Shown piece after piece: positions 20,340 to 30,077 of a DNA stretch of 64,000 bases. This DNA comes from Pseudomonas putida. GTDB lineage: Bacteria; Pseudomonadota; Gammaproteobacteria; Pseudomonadales; Pseudomonadaceae. How positions within the stretch are numbered: position 1 is the stretch's first letter; every line of letters starts with the position of its first letter. The notes under the pieces are model-generated. The model had not been told where the DNA came from. It searched no databases and was given only the letters and a program-made list of their open reading frames with translations. Position numbers and translations under genes: made by a program. Location: NCBI RefSeq assembly GCF_005080685.1, contig NZ_CP039371.1, forward strand, positions 2,914,001 to 2,978,000. The letters run 5' to 3'.

Positions 20340-20891
20340 TTGCTCATCAGCCTGCTCAGCTTCTTCGGTACCCTGACCGCGATGGAAGGCATTGCCTACC
20401 TGGCGCACAAGTACATCATGCATGGCTTCGGCTGGGGCTGGCACCGCTCCCATCATCAGCCGCGCCAGGGCTGGTTCGAGAAGAACGACCTGTATGCCGT
20501 GGTGTTCGCGGTGCTGGCGATCGTGCTGATCGCCCTGGGCAATGCCGGCCTGTACCCGCTGCAATGGGTCGGTGCCGCCATGACCGCCTATGGCGCGCTG
20601 TACTTCGTTGCCCACGACGGCCTGGTACATCGCCGCTGGCCGCTCAAGGTAGTGCCTCGGCGCGGCTATTTGAAACGCTTGTACCAAGCCCACCTGATGC
20701 ACCACGCGGTACAGGGCCGTTCAGGCTGCGTGTCGTTCGGGTTTCTCTACGCGCCGCCTATCGAACGCTTGCGTCGACAGTTGCGGGCGCGTCATGGTGG
20801 GCCTCTGCGCCAAGCGGACGCTGCCACAACTGGTGGTCACGCGCCGGGTAACGATGCAGCCGACGCGTCAGTGAACGCCACAGACCGCTGA
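20340..20891 (+). CDS. crtZ: Beta-carotene hydroxylase
   Basis: 183 residues from a TTG at 20340, chosen because GGAGA lies seven bases upstream and MLISLLSFFGTLTAME aligns in length with Pantoea CrtZ (about 178 residues). An ATG at 20310 (MANDGDPA) is an alternative. The integral-membrane di-iron enzyme adds 3-hydroxyls to beta-carotene to give zeaxanthin. Iron ligands are visible as HKYIMH (23-28), HRSHH (35-39), HDGLVH and HLMHH. The last 134 bases overlap the 3' end of crtB on the other strand. Confidence 0.95.
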   Translation: MLISLLSFFGTLTAMEGIAYLAHKYIMHGFGWGWHRSHHQPRQGWFEKNDLYAVVFAVLAIVLIALGNAGLYPLQWVGAAMTAYGALYFVAHDGLVHRRWPLKVVPRRGYLKRLYQAHLMHHAVQGRSGCVSFGFLYAPPIERLRRQLRARHGGPLRQADAATTGGHAPGNDAADASVNATDR

Positions 20892-21735
20892 GGATCGCGC
20901 CGAGCTTTTCCCAGCGCGAGGTCGATAGCCGCCCATCCCAGGCAGCTACACCTGCTGCCTGGACCTTCACACCAATGCGTCGGTACACCACAGCGGCGCT
21001 CGCCACCGCCCAGGCCGAGCGCCAGGGCAGGGCGGCCAGGCCGGCCTGGGCGCTCTGGTAGTACGGCTCGGCCTGTTCCACCAGGCGTTGCGCCATGCGC
21101 GCAACAGCCAGCCGATGGCGCGGGTCGGCCAGGGCCGAGGCGGGTACGGCGAACTCCACCAGCCAGGCCTGGGGCAGGTAACAGCGCCCGACACGGGCGT
21201 CCTCGACGATATCGCGGGCGATATTGGTCAGTTGCATCGCCAGGCCCAGGTCGCAGGCACGGTCCAGCACCGCCGGGTCGCGGACCCCCATCACCCGCGC
21301 CATCATCAGCCCGACCACGCCGGCAACGTGATAGCAGTAGCCGAGTACGTCCGCCAGGGCCGGGTAGCGGTGCCCGGATACATCCTGGGCGAAGCCCTCC
21401 AACAAGTCGAAGGCTTCCTCCTGGGGGATGCCGTGACGGCGGGCGACCTCTCCCAGTGCGGCGAAGGCGGGGTCTTCGGGCGGGAGCCCGGCATAGCTCT
21501 CGCGGGTTTGTCGCTGCAACTCGGCCAGGCGCCGCCGGGCTTGTTCGGGGGGCAGCGGCAGGGCGTCATGGCCGGCTTGCTGGCCATCGATCACGTCATC
21601 GCAATGGCGGCACCAGGCATACAGCAACATGGCACTGCGGCGCGTGGCCGGGTCGAACAGCCGGGCAGCCGCGGCGAAGCTCTTCGAGCCTACCGCGATG
21701 CTGTGCTCGGCGTGCTGCAACAGAGGGTCGTTCAT
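20758..21735 (-). CDS. crtB: Phytoene synthase
   Basis: 325 residues. Condenses two geranylgeranyl diphosphates to phytoene. The two Mg-binding aspartate regions are visible: CRHCDDVIDG near residue 41 and IARDIVEDARVGR near 165. The C-terminus ends around QLWQRPLG as in other proteobacterial enzymes and then has a short extra tail that overlaps crtZ antisense. ATG at 21735 overlaps the crtI stop (ATGA), so it is the last gene of the crt operon. Confidence 0.96.
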   Translation of the reverse strand: MNDPLLQHAEHSIAVGSKSFAAAARLFDPATRRSAMLLYAWCRHCDDVIDGQQAGHDALPLPPEQARRRLAELQRQTRESYAGLPPEDPAFAALGEVARRHGIPQEEAFDLLEGFAQDVSGHRYPALADVLGYCYHVAGVVGLMMARVMGVRDPAVLDRACDLGLAMQLTNIARDIVEDARVGRCYLPQAWLVEFAVPASALADPRHRLAVARMAQRLVEQAEPYYQSAQAGLAALPWRSAWAVASAAVVYRRIGVKVQAAGVAAWDGRLSTSRWEKLGAILSGLWRSLTRRLHRYPARDHQLWQRPLGAEAHHDAPATVDASVR

Positions 21736-23222
21736 CCTTGCAAATCCTCCAGCATCAGTCCGGCGGTGGCCTTGGCCGAGGCGATCACCCCTGGCACGCC
21801 CGCGCCTGGGTGGGTGCCGGCACCGACCAGGTACAGGTTGTGCAACTGCGCGTCGCGATTGTGCGGGCGAAACCAGGCGCTCTGGGTCAGTACGGGCTCC
21901 AACGAGAAGGCCGAGCCCAGGTGGGCGTTGAGCTCATCACGAAAGTCCAGCGGGGTGAAGGTGCGACAGGTCACCAGGTCTTCACGCAGACCGGGTATGT
22001 GCTGACGCTCGAGGTAGTCGAGGATGCGGTCGCGGTAGCGTGGCCCCTCGTTTTCCCAGTCGATCGGTGCGTTGCCCAGGTGCGGCACCGGGGCCAGCAC
22101 GTAGTGGCTGGAGCAGCCCGGCGGCGCCAGGCTCGGATCGGTGGCGCAGGGCGCATGCAGGTACAGCGAAAAATCCTCCGGCAAGGCCGGCCCGTTGAAG
22201 ATCTCCTGGACCAGCGCCTGGTAGCGCGGGCCGAAGCAAACGGTGTGGTGGCGCAACTGCGGTTGGGCCCGCTTGAGCCCGAAATGCACCACGAACAGCG
22301 AGTTGCTGAAGCGTTTGCCCATCAGCCGGCGCCCCTCCTGGGCGCCGCGCCGATGCTGGCCGAGCAACTGGGCATAGGTGTGCACCACATCGGCGTTGGA
22401 GGCCACGGCGTCGGCGGTCCATCGGCGGCCATCGCGGCTGCGCGCGCCGGTCAGGCGTTGGCCCTGGGTCTCGAAGGCGGTCACCTCGGCGTTGAGTTCC
22501 AGGGTGCCGCCCAGGTCGCGGAACAGCCGGGCGAGGCCGTTGACTAGCGCTCCAGTGCCGCCTTTGGCGAACCATACACCCCACTGGCGCTCCAGGGCGT
22601 GGATCAAGGTGTAGATGGACGAGGTGGCGAAGGGGTTGCCGCCCACCAGCAAGGCATGGAACGACAGCGCCTGGCGCAACCGGTCGTGGCGCACGAAGCG
22701 CGCGACCATGGCATACACACTGCGCCAGGCCTGAAGTCGAGCCAGTTGCGGGCCAGCCTGGAGCATGTCGCGAAACGACAGGAAGGGCACCGCGCCAAGT
22801 TTCACATAGCCTTCCTCGAGCACTGCCCGGGAGTAGGCCAGGAAGCGCCGGTAGCCTTCCACGTCGGCGGGTTCCAGGGCGTGGATCTGCCGTTCCAGCT
22901 CGGCCTGGTCGTTGCTGTAGTCGAAGCTTGCGCCGTCTTCCCAGCACAAACGGTAGAACGGGCTGACCGGCAGCAGTTCGACATACTCGCTCATGGGTTT
23001 GCCAGCCAGTGCGAACAACGCCTCGATGGCCGTTGGATCGGTGATGACCGTGGGCCCGGCATCGAACGTGAAACCCTGGTCGCGATAGACGTATGCGCGC
23101 CCACCCGGTTGATCGCGGCGCTCCAGCAGCGTGGTGCGGATGCCGCTGGCTTGCAGGCGGATGGCCAGGGCCAGGCCGCCGAGCCCGGCGCCCACCACCA
23201 GGGCGGATTTTCCTTGCATCAT
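21732..23222 (-). CDS. crtI: Phytoene desaturase (lycopene-forming)
   Basis: 496 residues, an FAD-dependent desaturase that introduces four double bonds into phytoene. The N-terminal dinucleotide fold is VVGAGLGGLALAIRL (9-23). The C-terminal signature LVGAGTHPGAGVPGVI near 468-483 is the bacterial-type phytoene dehydrogenase motif. Start at MMQGKS; the ATGATG overlaps the crtY stop. Placement between crtY and crtB matches Pantoea-type clusters. Confidence 0.96.
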   Translation of the reverse strand: MMQGKSALVVGAGLGGLALAIRLQASGIRTTLLERRDQPGGRAYVYRDQGFTFDAGPTVITDPTAIEALFALAGKPMSEYVELLPVSPFYRLCWEDGASFDYSNDQAELERQIHALEPADVEGYRRFLAYSRAVLEEGYVKLGAVPFLSFRDMLQAGPQLARLQAWRSVYAMVARFVRHDRLRQALSFHALLVGGNPFATSSIYTLIHALERQWGVWFAKGGTGALVNGLARLFRDLGGTLELNAEVTAFETQGQRLTGARSRDGRRWTADAVASNADVVHTYAQLLGQHRRGAQEGRRLMGKRFSNSLFVVHFGLKRAQPQLRHHTVCFGPRYQALVQEIFNGPALPEDFSLYLHAPCATDPSLAPPGCSSHYVLAPVPHLGNAPIDWENEGPRYRDRILDYLERQHIPGLREDLVTCRTFTPLDFRDELNAHLGSAFSLEPVLTQSAWFRPHNRDAQLHNLYLVGAGTHPGAGVPGVIASAKATAGLMLEDLQG

Positions 23223-24385
23223 GCAGGCTCCTTGAATGAGCGGGGAGAATGGCGCAACGCCGCGCGCAGCGCCTGGCCAACAGGTACCGGAGGCTTGCCG
23301 GTGAGGATGCGCAGGCGATCACCCCAGTGGCTTCGCCCGGCATAGAAGCGCGAAATCAATGGCTCGGGCAGGCGATGGAAACGCTGCATCACCTGCCAGC
23401 GCTGGTGGGGCTTGCCGGCGAGGAACAGCATGCGGTTGAGCAGGCGGTAAAAACCTTGGGTTTGCCAGCGTTGCTGCAGGTAGCGGCCCAGGTCGACCGT
23501 CAGCGTGTGGGCATCGAGCAACGGCTGCGTCGCCAGCCAGTCGGCCAGGCGTACGGCCTCTGGCAGCGAATAGCCGGTGGTGCAATGGCAAAGCCCAGCG
23601 CGCAGGCCCGAGACGGGCTGGCCGGCTTGTTCTGCCCACCAGGCGGGAAAGTCGTCAGCCAGGGTAATTGGCAATACCCCGTGCTCCTCGCGCAGGCAGC
23701 CCGCCACGTGCCAGCCGTGCTGACGCGCATAGTCGGCGATATGCTCGCGCAGCTGTGCGTGGTCCGGTGCTTGTCGGTCGACGTAGTGGGTGTCCTCGAT
23801 CAGCAGGGTGTCGGGGCTGAACGGCAGCACGTAGACGAATCGGTAGCCTTCGCCCTGTTGGACCCGGGCGTCCATGATGATCGGCGCCTGCAGGCCGTGG
23901 GGCGCTGTCAGGCGCAGCAGTTGGCCAAGGAATGCCTGTTGGCCCAGCACGCGGTGCGGGCTGGCTTGCGGGCCACGACCATCGATCACCAGGCGGGCCT
24001 GCAATCGCTCACCGCAGGCCAGCGTCACGCTGTCGGCCGACACCTGCGCCACCTGGCAGTCGGTGCGCAGCGCAGGCCCCAGGGCCTGCTCGAGGCAGGT
24101 GGCGAAGCGGTCACTGGTGAGGCTGGCGTACCCGCAGGCAAAGCGCCGCGAAAACGCCGGGAAGTGCACATGGTAGGCCGGCCAGCGCTTGACCACGAAA
24201 GGCGCCAGCCAGTGATGCTGGGCCGGGGTGAGGTCGGCTTCATGAAACGACCAGGTATGGTTGCCACCGGCCTGCTGGGCCTGCTCCAGGCAGAGAATGT
24301 GCAGGTCCGGGCGAAGCTGGCGCAGGCGCCAGGCGATCAGGCCGTTGGCAAGGCCTGCACCGACGAGGATCAGGTCATGGGCCAT
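23219..24385 (-). CDS. crtY: Lycopene beta-cyclase
   Basis: 388 residues, close to the 382 of Pantoea CrtY. Cyclises both ends of lycopene to beta-carotene. [17 protein letters not shown] (5-21) is the flavin-binding fold and GGNHTWSFHE near 40-49 a CrtY-type signature. LCHCTTGYSLPEAVRLADW lies in the C-terminal half. Its start overlaps the crtX end by 16 bases. A longer frame upstream lies within crtX and is not used. Confidence 0.95.
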   Translation of the reverse strand: MAHDLILVGAGLANGLIAWRLRQLRPDLHILCLEQAQQAGGNHTWSFHEADLTPAQHHWLAPFVVKRWPAYHVHFPAFSRRFACGYASLTSDRFATCLEQALGPALRTDCQVAQVSADSVTLACGERLQARLVIDGRGPQASPHRVLGQQAFLGQLLRLTAPHGLQAPIIMDARVQQGEGYRFVYVLPFSPDTLLIEDTHYVDRQAPDHAQLREHIADYARQHGWHVAGCLREEHGVLPITLADDFPAWWAEQAGQPVSGLRAGLCHCTTGYSLPEAVRLADWLATQPLLDAHTLTVDLGRYLQQRWQTQGFYRLLNRMLFLAGKPHQRWQVMQRFHRLPEPLISRFYAGRSHWGDRLRILTGKPPVPVGQALRAALRHSPRSFKEPA

Positions 24386-25659
24386 GCTGCGTCCTGTGCG
24401 GGTACCGGGCGCCCAGCGTGCACGGCTGTCTCGATGATCGAGGCGGCCTTGCGCACGCTGTCGTCCAGACCCTGCAATGCCGGCTCCAACCTGGCGAGGC
24501 CGGGCATCGGCTCTGCGAGCAGACGTGCCAGCGCCCCGGCGATGCGGCTGACGCTGGCATGGCGAGACAGGGCCAGGCCCAGTTGGTGGTACGCCACCCG
24601 TGCAGCGACGCCGGGCTGGTCGAAGGCGATCGGCAGCACCAGCAGGGGCGTTTTTGCGGCCAGCGCGTCCATCACGGTGTTCAGCCCCCCATGGCAGATC
24701 ACCGCGTCGGCTCGCTGCACCGCCCACTGCTGGGGCGCAAAATCGGTGACCACGCTGGCACCCAGTTGCAGCAGGCGCGCTTGCTGGGGCAGGTCCAAGC
24801 CGCCACAGTGGGCGACCAACAGCTGTACATCGAGTAGCCGACAGGCCTTGGCAATGCGTACGAAGAGGCTGAAACGATGGCCTTGCAAAGTGCCGAGGCT
24901 GGCGAACACCAACGGCTTGCGCACGTCCAGCGGCCAGTGCCCTTCGGCCTGCTCAGGTGGCTTGCGCAGTGGGCCGAGGGCATGAAAATGCCCTGGAAGT
25001 GCCTGGCGCGGGAAGTCGAACGCAGCCAGGGTCTGGCTGATCTGCGCCAGCGACGACAGACAGTCCTGCGGCCCGGTGCGCCGAGGCAGACCATGACGCC
25101 GACACGCGTCGTCGATGACCTCGGCCATCGGCCGCATGAACCAGTCATGCACCCGTGTGCTGGCCTCGAACAACCGCTGGCTGCGCGGGTCACGGCCATA
25201 GCCAAAGGGCATGACCGGCAACGGCAGCCCGGCTTCGCGGTTGATGGGCAAGGCGCAAGCCAGCGACACGCAGGGTAGCCCGAGCGCCTCGGCCGCCAGG
25301 GCACCGGCCGGCTCCATCTGGTCGCAGAGCACGGCATCCACCTGGTGCGCGGTCAGCGCACCGGGTAGCTCGCGGCAGAGCATGCGGCTGGTGCCCGCCA
25401 GTTGTCGGATCATGCGGCGCATATGCCAGGGGCCAGAAGGGTTGGCAGCCAGGCGCAGGGCATGGTCGAGGCTCCCGGCAGGGTGATCGGCGTGGCCAAT
25501 GGCATGAAAACCGATGCGCCGGTCGCGCAGCCAGCGCTGGGCGTCGGGTTGGTGCAGGAAGCTGACCCGATGACCGCGCTCGATCAATTCGCCGGCCAGC
25601 GTCTGCATCACTTCGAAGTGGCTGGGGTAGGGCGGTGCGACCAGTGCATAGTGGCTCAT
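24370..25659 (-). CDS. crtX: Zeaxanthin glucosyltransferase
   Basis: 429 residues, a UDP-glucose-dependent glycosyltransferase of family 1. Adds glucose to zeaxanthin hydroxyls to form the mono- and diglucosides. [21 protein letters not shown] at the start resembles Pantoea CrtX. The nucleotide-sugar region includes [20 protein letters not shown] with [13 protein letters not shown] and [13 protein letters not shown] in the C-terminal half. ATG overlaps the idi stop. Confidence 0.94.
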   Translation of the reverse strand: MSHYALVAPPYPSHFEVMQTLAGELIERGHRVSFLHQPDAQRWLRDRRIGFHAIGHADHPAGSLDHALRLAANPSGPWHMRRMIRQLAGTSRMLCRELPGALTAHQVDAVLCDQMEPAGALAAEALGLPCVSLACALPINREAGLPLPVMPFGYGRDPRSQRLFEASTRVHDWFMRPMAEVIDDACRRHGLPRRTGPQDCLSSLAQISQTLAAFDFPRQALPGHFHALGPLRKPPEQAEGHWPLDVRKPLVFASLGTLQGHRFSLFVRIAKACRLLDVQLLVAHCGGLDLPQQARLLQLGASVVTDFAPQQWAVQRADAVICHGGLNTVMDALAAKTPLLVLPIAFDQPGVAARVAYHQLGLALSRHASVSRIAGALARLLAEPMPGLARLEPALQGLDDSVRKAASIIETAVHAGRPVPAQDAAWPMT

Positions 25660-26702
25660 GCCGGTTGCAACCCCGGCCCAAGCAGCGGTGCCCGGCGCAA
25701 TTGCGCCAGGTTGCGCGAGCCGGTACAGAAACAGGCGATGCGCAGCTGCTGCAGGAGAATCTCGAAGTGTTCGATGACGGCCTCGGTCGACGTGGTGGCT
25801 GCGGCCAATACCCCCGCCGCCTGGCCGACCAGATCGGCACCGAGGCGGATCGCCTTGGCCGCGTCGATGCCGTTGCCGATACCGCCGGAGGCAATCAGGC
25901 CGACTTCGGGCAAGGCCCGGCGCACCGCCAGCAGGCATTGCGCGCTGGGGATGCCCCAGTCGCTGAAGGCCATGGCTACCGCGCGTTGGGCGACGCTGTC
26001 TGCGCGCTGCGCCTCGACTGCGGCCCAACTGGTACCGCCAGCGCCGGCCACGTCGATCATCTGCACCCCGGCATCGACCAGGCGGCGGGCGACGCTGGGC
26101 GAGAGGCCGGCACCGACTTCTTTGGCAATCACCGGTACGCCAATGCAGTCGACCACGGCTTCGATCCGCGCCAATACGCCCCACCAGTCACGGTCGCCTT
26201 CGGGCTGCACCGCTTCCTGCAAAGGGTTCAGATGGATGATCAGGGCGTTGGCCTGCAACGTATCGACCGCCCGCCGTGCCAGGTCCAGGCCATCGGCTTC
26301 GCGCAACTGCGCCGCGCCCAGGTTGGCCAACAACGGAATATCCGGTGCAAGGCGTCGCAGTTCGTCGGTCAGCCCCTGGGCCGGCCCGCCGCGCAGGCTG
26401 ACCCGCTGCGAGCCGACGCCCATGGCGATGCCCAGGGCCTGAGCTGCTTCGGCCAGGTGACGGTTGATGTGCTCGGCGCGCTGCGCACCGCCGGTCATGG
26501 AGCTGATCAGTAGCGGAGCGCGCAAGTCGATGCCCAGCAGCGAAGTGCCCAGATCGACCTCGTCCAGTGCCATTTCCGGAAGGGCGCAATGCTCGAAGCG
26601 GATTGCCGACCACCCTGGATCGACCCCGGAAGATGACTTGCCAGGGGTCAGCACGATGTTCAGGTGGTCGTCCTTGCGTTGACTCAGCAGGCTTTTCTTC
26701 AT
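25656..26702 (-). CDS. fni: Isopentenyl-diphosphate delta-isomerase, type 2
   Basis: 348 residues, the FMN- and NADPH-dependent isomerase that balances IPP and DMAPP for GGPP synthesis. [49 protein letters not shown] and [15 protein letters not shown] are type 2 signatures. ATG at 26702 has GGAG five bases before it. First gene of the minus-strand crt operon. Its presence in the cluster should raise precursor supply, as in some Pantoea and marine clusters. Confidence 0.95.
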   Translation of the reverse strand: MKKSLLSQRKDDHLNIVLTPGKSSSGVDPGWSAIRFEHCALPEMALDEVDLGTSLLGIDLRAPLLISSMTGGAQRAEHINRHLAEAAQALGIAMGVGSQRVSLRGGPAQGLTDELRRLAPDIPLLANLGAAQLREADGLDLARRAVDTLQANALIIHLNPLQEAVQPEGDRDWWGVLARIEAVVDCIGVPVIAKEVGAGLSPSVARRLVDAGVQMIDVAGAGGTSWAAVEAQRADSVAQRAVAMAFSDWGIPSAQCLLAVRRALPEVGLIASGGIGNGIDAAKAIRLGADLVGQAAGVLAAATTSTEAVIEHFEILLQQLRIACFCTGSRNLAQLRRAPLLGPGLQPA

Positions 26703-26746
26703 GCCGGCTCCATTGCCAGGGGAATCATCCAGAGGTGGGCAGGGTC

Positions 26747-26793
26747 TGTGCAAAAGACAGGCGTTGTACAACGCAGCCCACTTTGTATAGCTA
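26747..26793. promoter_or_regulatory. Divergent crt control region with TGTACA-type repeats
   Basis: Between idi and crtE. A perfect 14-base palindrome GCGTTGTACAACGC lies at 26761-26774. Three direct TGTACA-like hexamers occur: TGTGCA (26747), TGTACA (26765) and TGTATA (26784), spaced 18 and 19 bases start to start. For crtE, TTGTAC (26764-26769) and TATAGC (26786-26791) form a -35/-10 pair with a 16-base spacer, so the repeats overlap the promoter. The pattern recalls sites of B12-dependent MerR-family light regulators (LitR/CarH); no such gene is in the window. Confidence 0.5.
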
Positions 26794-26885
26794 AGCTCAA
26801 AACGACACAGCATGTGAGGCAACGGCGCCCGCCAGTCGTTCCTTCGATTTTGCGGCCCGGGTGCCGCACAACCTACGAGGCAAGG

Positions 26886-27773
26886 ATGACCACCATCGCC
26901 CAATCGACTGCGCTCACTGACCCGCACGATGCGCTCGTGCGCTTGCATCACGCCATCGAAACCCGCCTGGAGGCGTTGCTGCCGGTGGCCGGCGGCGAGC
27001 GCGACCTGGTAGCCGCAGCGATGCGTGACTGCACCCTGGCTCCTGGCAAGCGGCTGCGGCCGTTGCTGCTTGTACTCGCCGCAGAAGGGCTGGGAGCCTG
27101 CCCCAAGGCGGCTCTGGATGTCGGCTGCGCCGTGGAAATGGTGCATGCCGCCTCGCTGGTACTCGACGACCTGCCGTGCATGGACGACGCCACCCTGCGC
27201 CGCGGGCGCGCCGCCTTGCACCTGGCGTTTGGCGAGGATGTCGCGCTGCTGGCGGCTATCGCCCTGTTGTCCCGGGCGTTCGGCCTGGTCGCCAGTGTCG
27301 AGGGCGTGGCACCGCTGGTGCGAGCCGATCTGGTGGCGACCCTGGCCGAGGCGATCGGTAGCCAGGGCTTGGTCAAGGGTCAGTTGCAGGACCTGCGCGA
27401 CGGCGCCTTGCCGCGCAGCGCCGAGCAGATCGCCGAGACCAACCAACTGAAGACCGGGGCATTGTTCGGCGCGATTCTGGCCATGGCGGGGCGCTTGGCC
27501 GAAGCGCAGCCTTCGGTGCAAGCGCCGTTGCAGCGGTTTGCCGTCGAGCTGGGCCAAGCCTTCCAGCTGCATGACGATTTGCGCGATGGCGACCCAGGCA
27601 ACGGCAAGGACCCTGGCCAGGATCATGGCAAGTCGACGATGCTGGCGCTGTGTGGCGAGGCATTGGTGCGCGAACGCTTGCGCACCCATGTGGCGTGTGC
27701 AGAGCGGTGCCTGTGGGAGGCATCGCTGGGTGAGCAGCCAATCATGCTGCTGGTGCGCAAGGTGCTCGACTAA
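26886..27773 (+). CDS. crtE: Geranylgeranyl diphosphate synthase
   Basis: 295 residues from the ATG at 26886 with AAGG close upstream; an earlier in-frame start would run through the promoter. Makes GGPP for phytoene synthesis. The first aspartate-rich motif DDLPCMDD is at 94-101 and the second, HDDLRDGDP, lies near 229-237. [13 protein letters not shown] and GKSTMLAL are also conserved. It is transcribed away from idi-crtX-crtY-crtI-crtB, unlike Pantoea where crtE heads the same operon. Confidence 0.93.
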   Translation: MTTIAQSTALTDPHDALVRLHHAIETRLEALLPVAGGERDLVAAAMRDCTLAPGKRLRPLLLVLAAEGLGACPKAALDVGCAVEMVHAASLVLDDLPCMDDATLRRGRAALHLAFGEDVALLAAIALLSRAFGLVASVEGVAPLVRADLVATLAEAIGSQGLVKGQLQDLRDGALPRSAEQIAETNQLKTGALFGAILAMAGRLAEAQPSVQAPLQRFAVELGQAFQLHDDLRDGDPGNGKDPGQDHGKSTMLALCGEALVRERLRTHVACAERCLWEASLGEQPIMLLVRKVLD

Positions 27774-27785
27774 GTGGATCAGACC

Positions 27786-27957
27786 CTGTAGGAGCCTGCA
27801 CCGCGGTGTCTTCTTCGCGGGGCAAGCCCGCTCCTACAGGACTCCACCGTCGCCCAACCAGCGCCGTAGCTGTAGGAGCGGGCTTGCCCGCGAACACGGG
27901 CGCAGCCCGTGCCAGGCTCCGAGGTAGGCTCTTCGCGGGCAAGCCCGCTCTTACAGG
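27786..27957. repeat. REP cluster after crtE
   Basis: Three full REP units in alternating orientation (about 27813-27840, 27871-27893 and 27931-27956), plus a partial copy at 27786. All are variants of CTGTAGGAGCGGGCTTGCCC. They fill the space between convergent crtE and rlhA and probably form hairpins that end both transcripts. Confidence 0.85.
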
Positions 27958-27961
27958 CCGA

Positions 27962-29962
27962 TCAATGCGGCGCGCGGGGAATGGTCTTGAGCAGGTCTTC
28001 CGGGCTGATGTGGCCTACCACCTGCGCCACCGCGCTGCCTGGAGTCGGCAGGTCGATGATGTGGCTCTTCATCTTGCCGATCACATGCATCTCGCAGGGC
28101 TTGCAGTCGAATTTCAAGGTCAATACCTCGTCACCCTGGATCAACTGCATCGGCGCCACCTTGGTGCGCACACCCGTAACCCCCTTGGCCTGCTTGGGGC
28201 ACAGGTTGAAAGAGAAGCGCAGGCAGTGCTTGGTGATCATCACCGGCACCTCGCCGTGTTCCTCGTGGGCCTCGTAGGCCGCGTCGATCAACTGCACGCC
28301 ATGGCGATGGTAGAAGTCGCGGGCCTTCTGGTTGTACACGTTGGCCAGGAACGACAGGTGCGACTCCGGGTACACCGGCGGTGGCGTGGTCTCGGCCTTG
28401 CGCCCGCCGCGCGGGTGCGCCTTGACCCGCGCCTCGGTCAGGGCCTCGATGGCTTCACGGCGCAGGGCCTTGAGCTGCGAGTTGGGGATGAAGAACGCCT
28501 GCGGTGCATCCAGCTCGATGGCGCTGGCATGGTATTGGGTAGTGCCCAGTTGGCCGAGCAGGTCGCGCAGTTGATCCAGTGCCTGCTGGGGTTTGTTGGC
28601 CACGCCGAACGGGCCATCCAGGGCCACCTGCACGCTGACGCCTTCCTCGCTGATGGCGGTCAGTGCCAAGCGTTGCTCGCGCAGCACGGCCTGCCATTGC
28701 ACGCCGACCCGGCGTTCGGCCGAGGTACGCTGCAGGGCCTGTTGCCAGTTGTGGTCGAGGTTACGCGATAGCGGGTGATTCGGGCGCAGCTTGTGCAGCC
28801 CTTCGGGCATCTCGTTGGGCTCGACGCGATAGCGGTAGCGCTTCTGGCCGTCTTCGTCGAATTCACCACGAGGCTCGGCGATGTTGGCACGGAACCCGAC
28901 CACTTCGCGCTTGACCAGCACGTTGAGGCCGTCGCCATTGGTCAGCGGCACTTCGGTGACCACCAGCATGTCGCGCTTGCCGACCTTTTCCACCACGCCC
29001 ACGGGCAGGCCGGTAAAGGTCGGGGAGTCGAACGCGCCGATGTCGACCTTGCGTTCACTGACGAAATAGTCGGTGCTGCCGCGGTGGAAGGTCTTGTCCG
29101 GGTCGGGCACGAAGAAGTGTTCGGTACGGCCGCTGGAGGCTCGGGCCAGTTCCGGGCGGCCTTCGAGGATGGCGTCGAGCTGCTGGCGGTAGTGGGCGGT
29201 GATGTTCTTCACATAGCCCATGTCCTTGTAGCGACCCTCGATCTTGAACGAGCGCACGCCGGCATCCACCAAGTCAGCCAGGTTGGCGGTCTGGTTGTTG
29301 TCCTTCATCGACAGCAGGTGTTTCTCGAAGGCGACCACACGGCCCTGGTCGTCCTTGAGGGTGTATGGCAGGCGGCAGGCCTGGGAACAGTCGCCACGGT
29401 TGGCGCTGCGGCCGGTCTGGGCATGGGAGATGTTGCACTGGCCGGAGAAGGCCACACACAACGCGCCATGGATGAAGAACTCGATGGCGGCGTCGGTCTC
29501 GGCGGCGATGGTGCGAATCTGCTGCAGGTTCAGCTCACGAGCCAGCACCAGCTGGGAGAAACCGGCCTGGTCGAGGAATTTTGCCCGCTCCAGGGTGCGA
29601 ATGTCGGTCTGGGTACTGGCATGCAGCTCGATCGGCGGAATGTCCAGCTCCATCACGCCCAGGTCCTGGACGATCAAGGCGTCGACACCGGCGTCGTACA
29701 GCTGATGAATCAGCTTGCGCGCAGGTTCCAGCTCGTTGTCGTGGAGGATGGTGTTGATGGTGGTGAAGATGCGTGCATGGTAGCGACGGGCGAACTCGAC
29801 CAGCTCGGCGATCTCGCCGACTTCATTGCAGGCGTTGTGGCGCGCGCCGAAGCTCGGGCCGCCGATGTAGATGGCGTCAGCGCCGTGCAGGATCGCCTCG
29901 CGAGCGATGGCGACGTCACGGGCAGGGCTGAGCAGTTCCAGGTGATTCTTTGGAAGGGACAT
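27962..29962 (-). CDS. rlhA: 23S rRNA C2501 hydroxylation protein RlhA (peptidase U32 family)
   Basis: 666 residues from MSLPKNHLELLSPARD. The N-terminal U32 barrel matches E. coli YdcP/RlhA, which is needed for 5-hydroxycytidine at 23S rRNA position 2501. FIHGALCVAFSGQCNISH and NRGDCSQACRLPY provide the conserved cysteines expected to bind an iron-sulfur cluster, and CLRFSFNLCPKQ and FDCKPCEMHV add C-terminal ones. A GTG eight codons earlier is an alternative start. Monocistronic by position. Confidence 0.88.
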   Translation of the reverse strand: MSLPKNHLELLSPARDVAIAREAILHGADAIYIGGPSFGARHNACNEVGEIAELVEFARRYHARIFTTINTILHDNELEPARKLIHQLYDAGVDALIVQDLGVMELDIPPIELHASTQTDIRTLERAKFLDQAGFSQLVLARELNLQQIRTIAAETDAAIEFFIHGALCVAFSGQCNISHAQTGRSANRGDCSQACRLPYTLKDDQGRVVAFEKHLLSMKDNNQTANLADLVDAGVRSFKIEGRYKDMGYVKNITAHYRQQLDAILEGRPELARASSGRTEHFFVPDPDKTFHRGSTDYFVSERKVDIGAFDSPTFTGLPVGVVEKVGKRDMLVVTEVPLTNGDGLNVLVKREVVGFRANIAEPRGEFDEDGQKRYRYRVEPNEMPEGLHKLRPNHPLSRNLDHNWQQALQRTSAERRVGVQWQAVLREQRLALTAISEEGVSVQVALDGPFGVANKPQQALDQLRDLLGQLGTTQYHASAIELDAPQAFFIPNSQLKALRREAIEALTEARVKAHPRGGRKAETTPPPVYPESHLSFLANVYNQKARDFYHRHGVQLIDAAYEAHEEHGEVPVMITKHCLRFSFNLCPKQAKGVTGVRTKVAPMQLIQGDEVLTLKFDCKPCEMHVIGKMKSHIIDLPTPGSAVAQVVGHISPEDLLKTIPRAPH

Positions 29963-30077
29963 ATCGTTATGGTTTCGGGCGGTCACGGTTTAGGGCGGCA
30001 TTGTAGCGGTGAAATGGGTTGGTGGCACCTTTGACTACCAAGAGGTGGGTGGCCTGTGCCGGCCCTTTCACCAAGGA

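Noticed and set aside
27786-27957. Repeated units after crtE considered as a CRISPR array
   Set aside because: The units alternate in orientation, are palindromic and unevenly spaced, as REP elements are; no cas genes are present.
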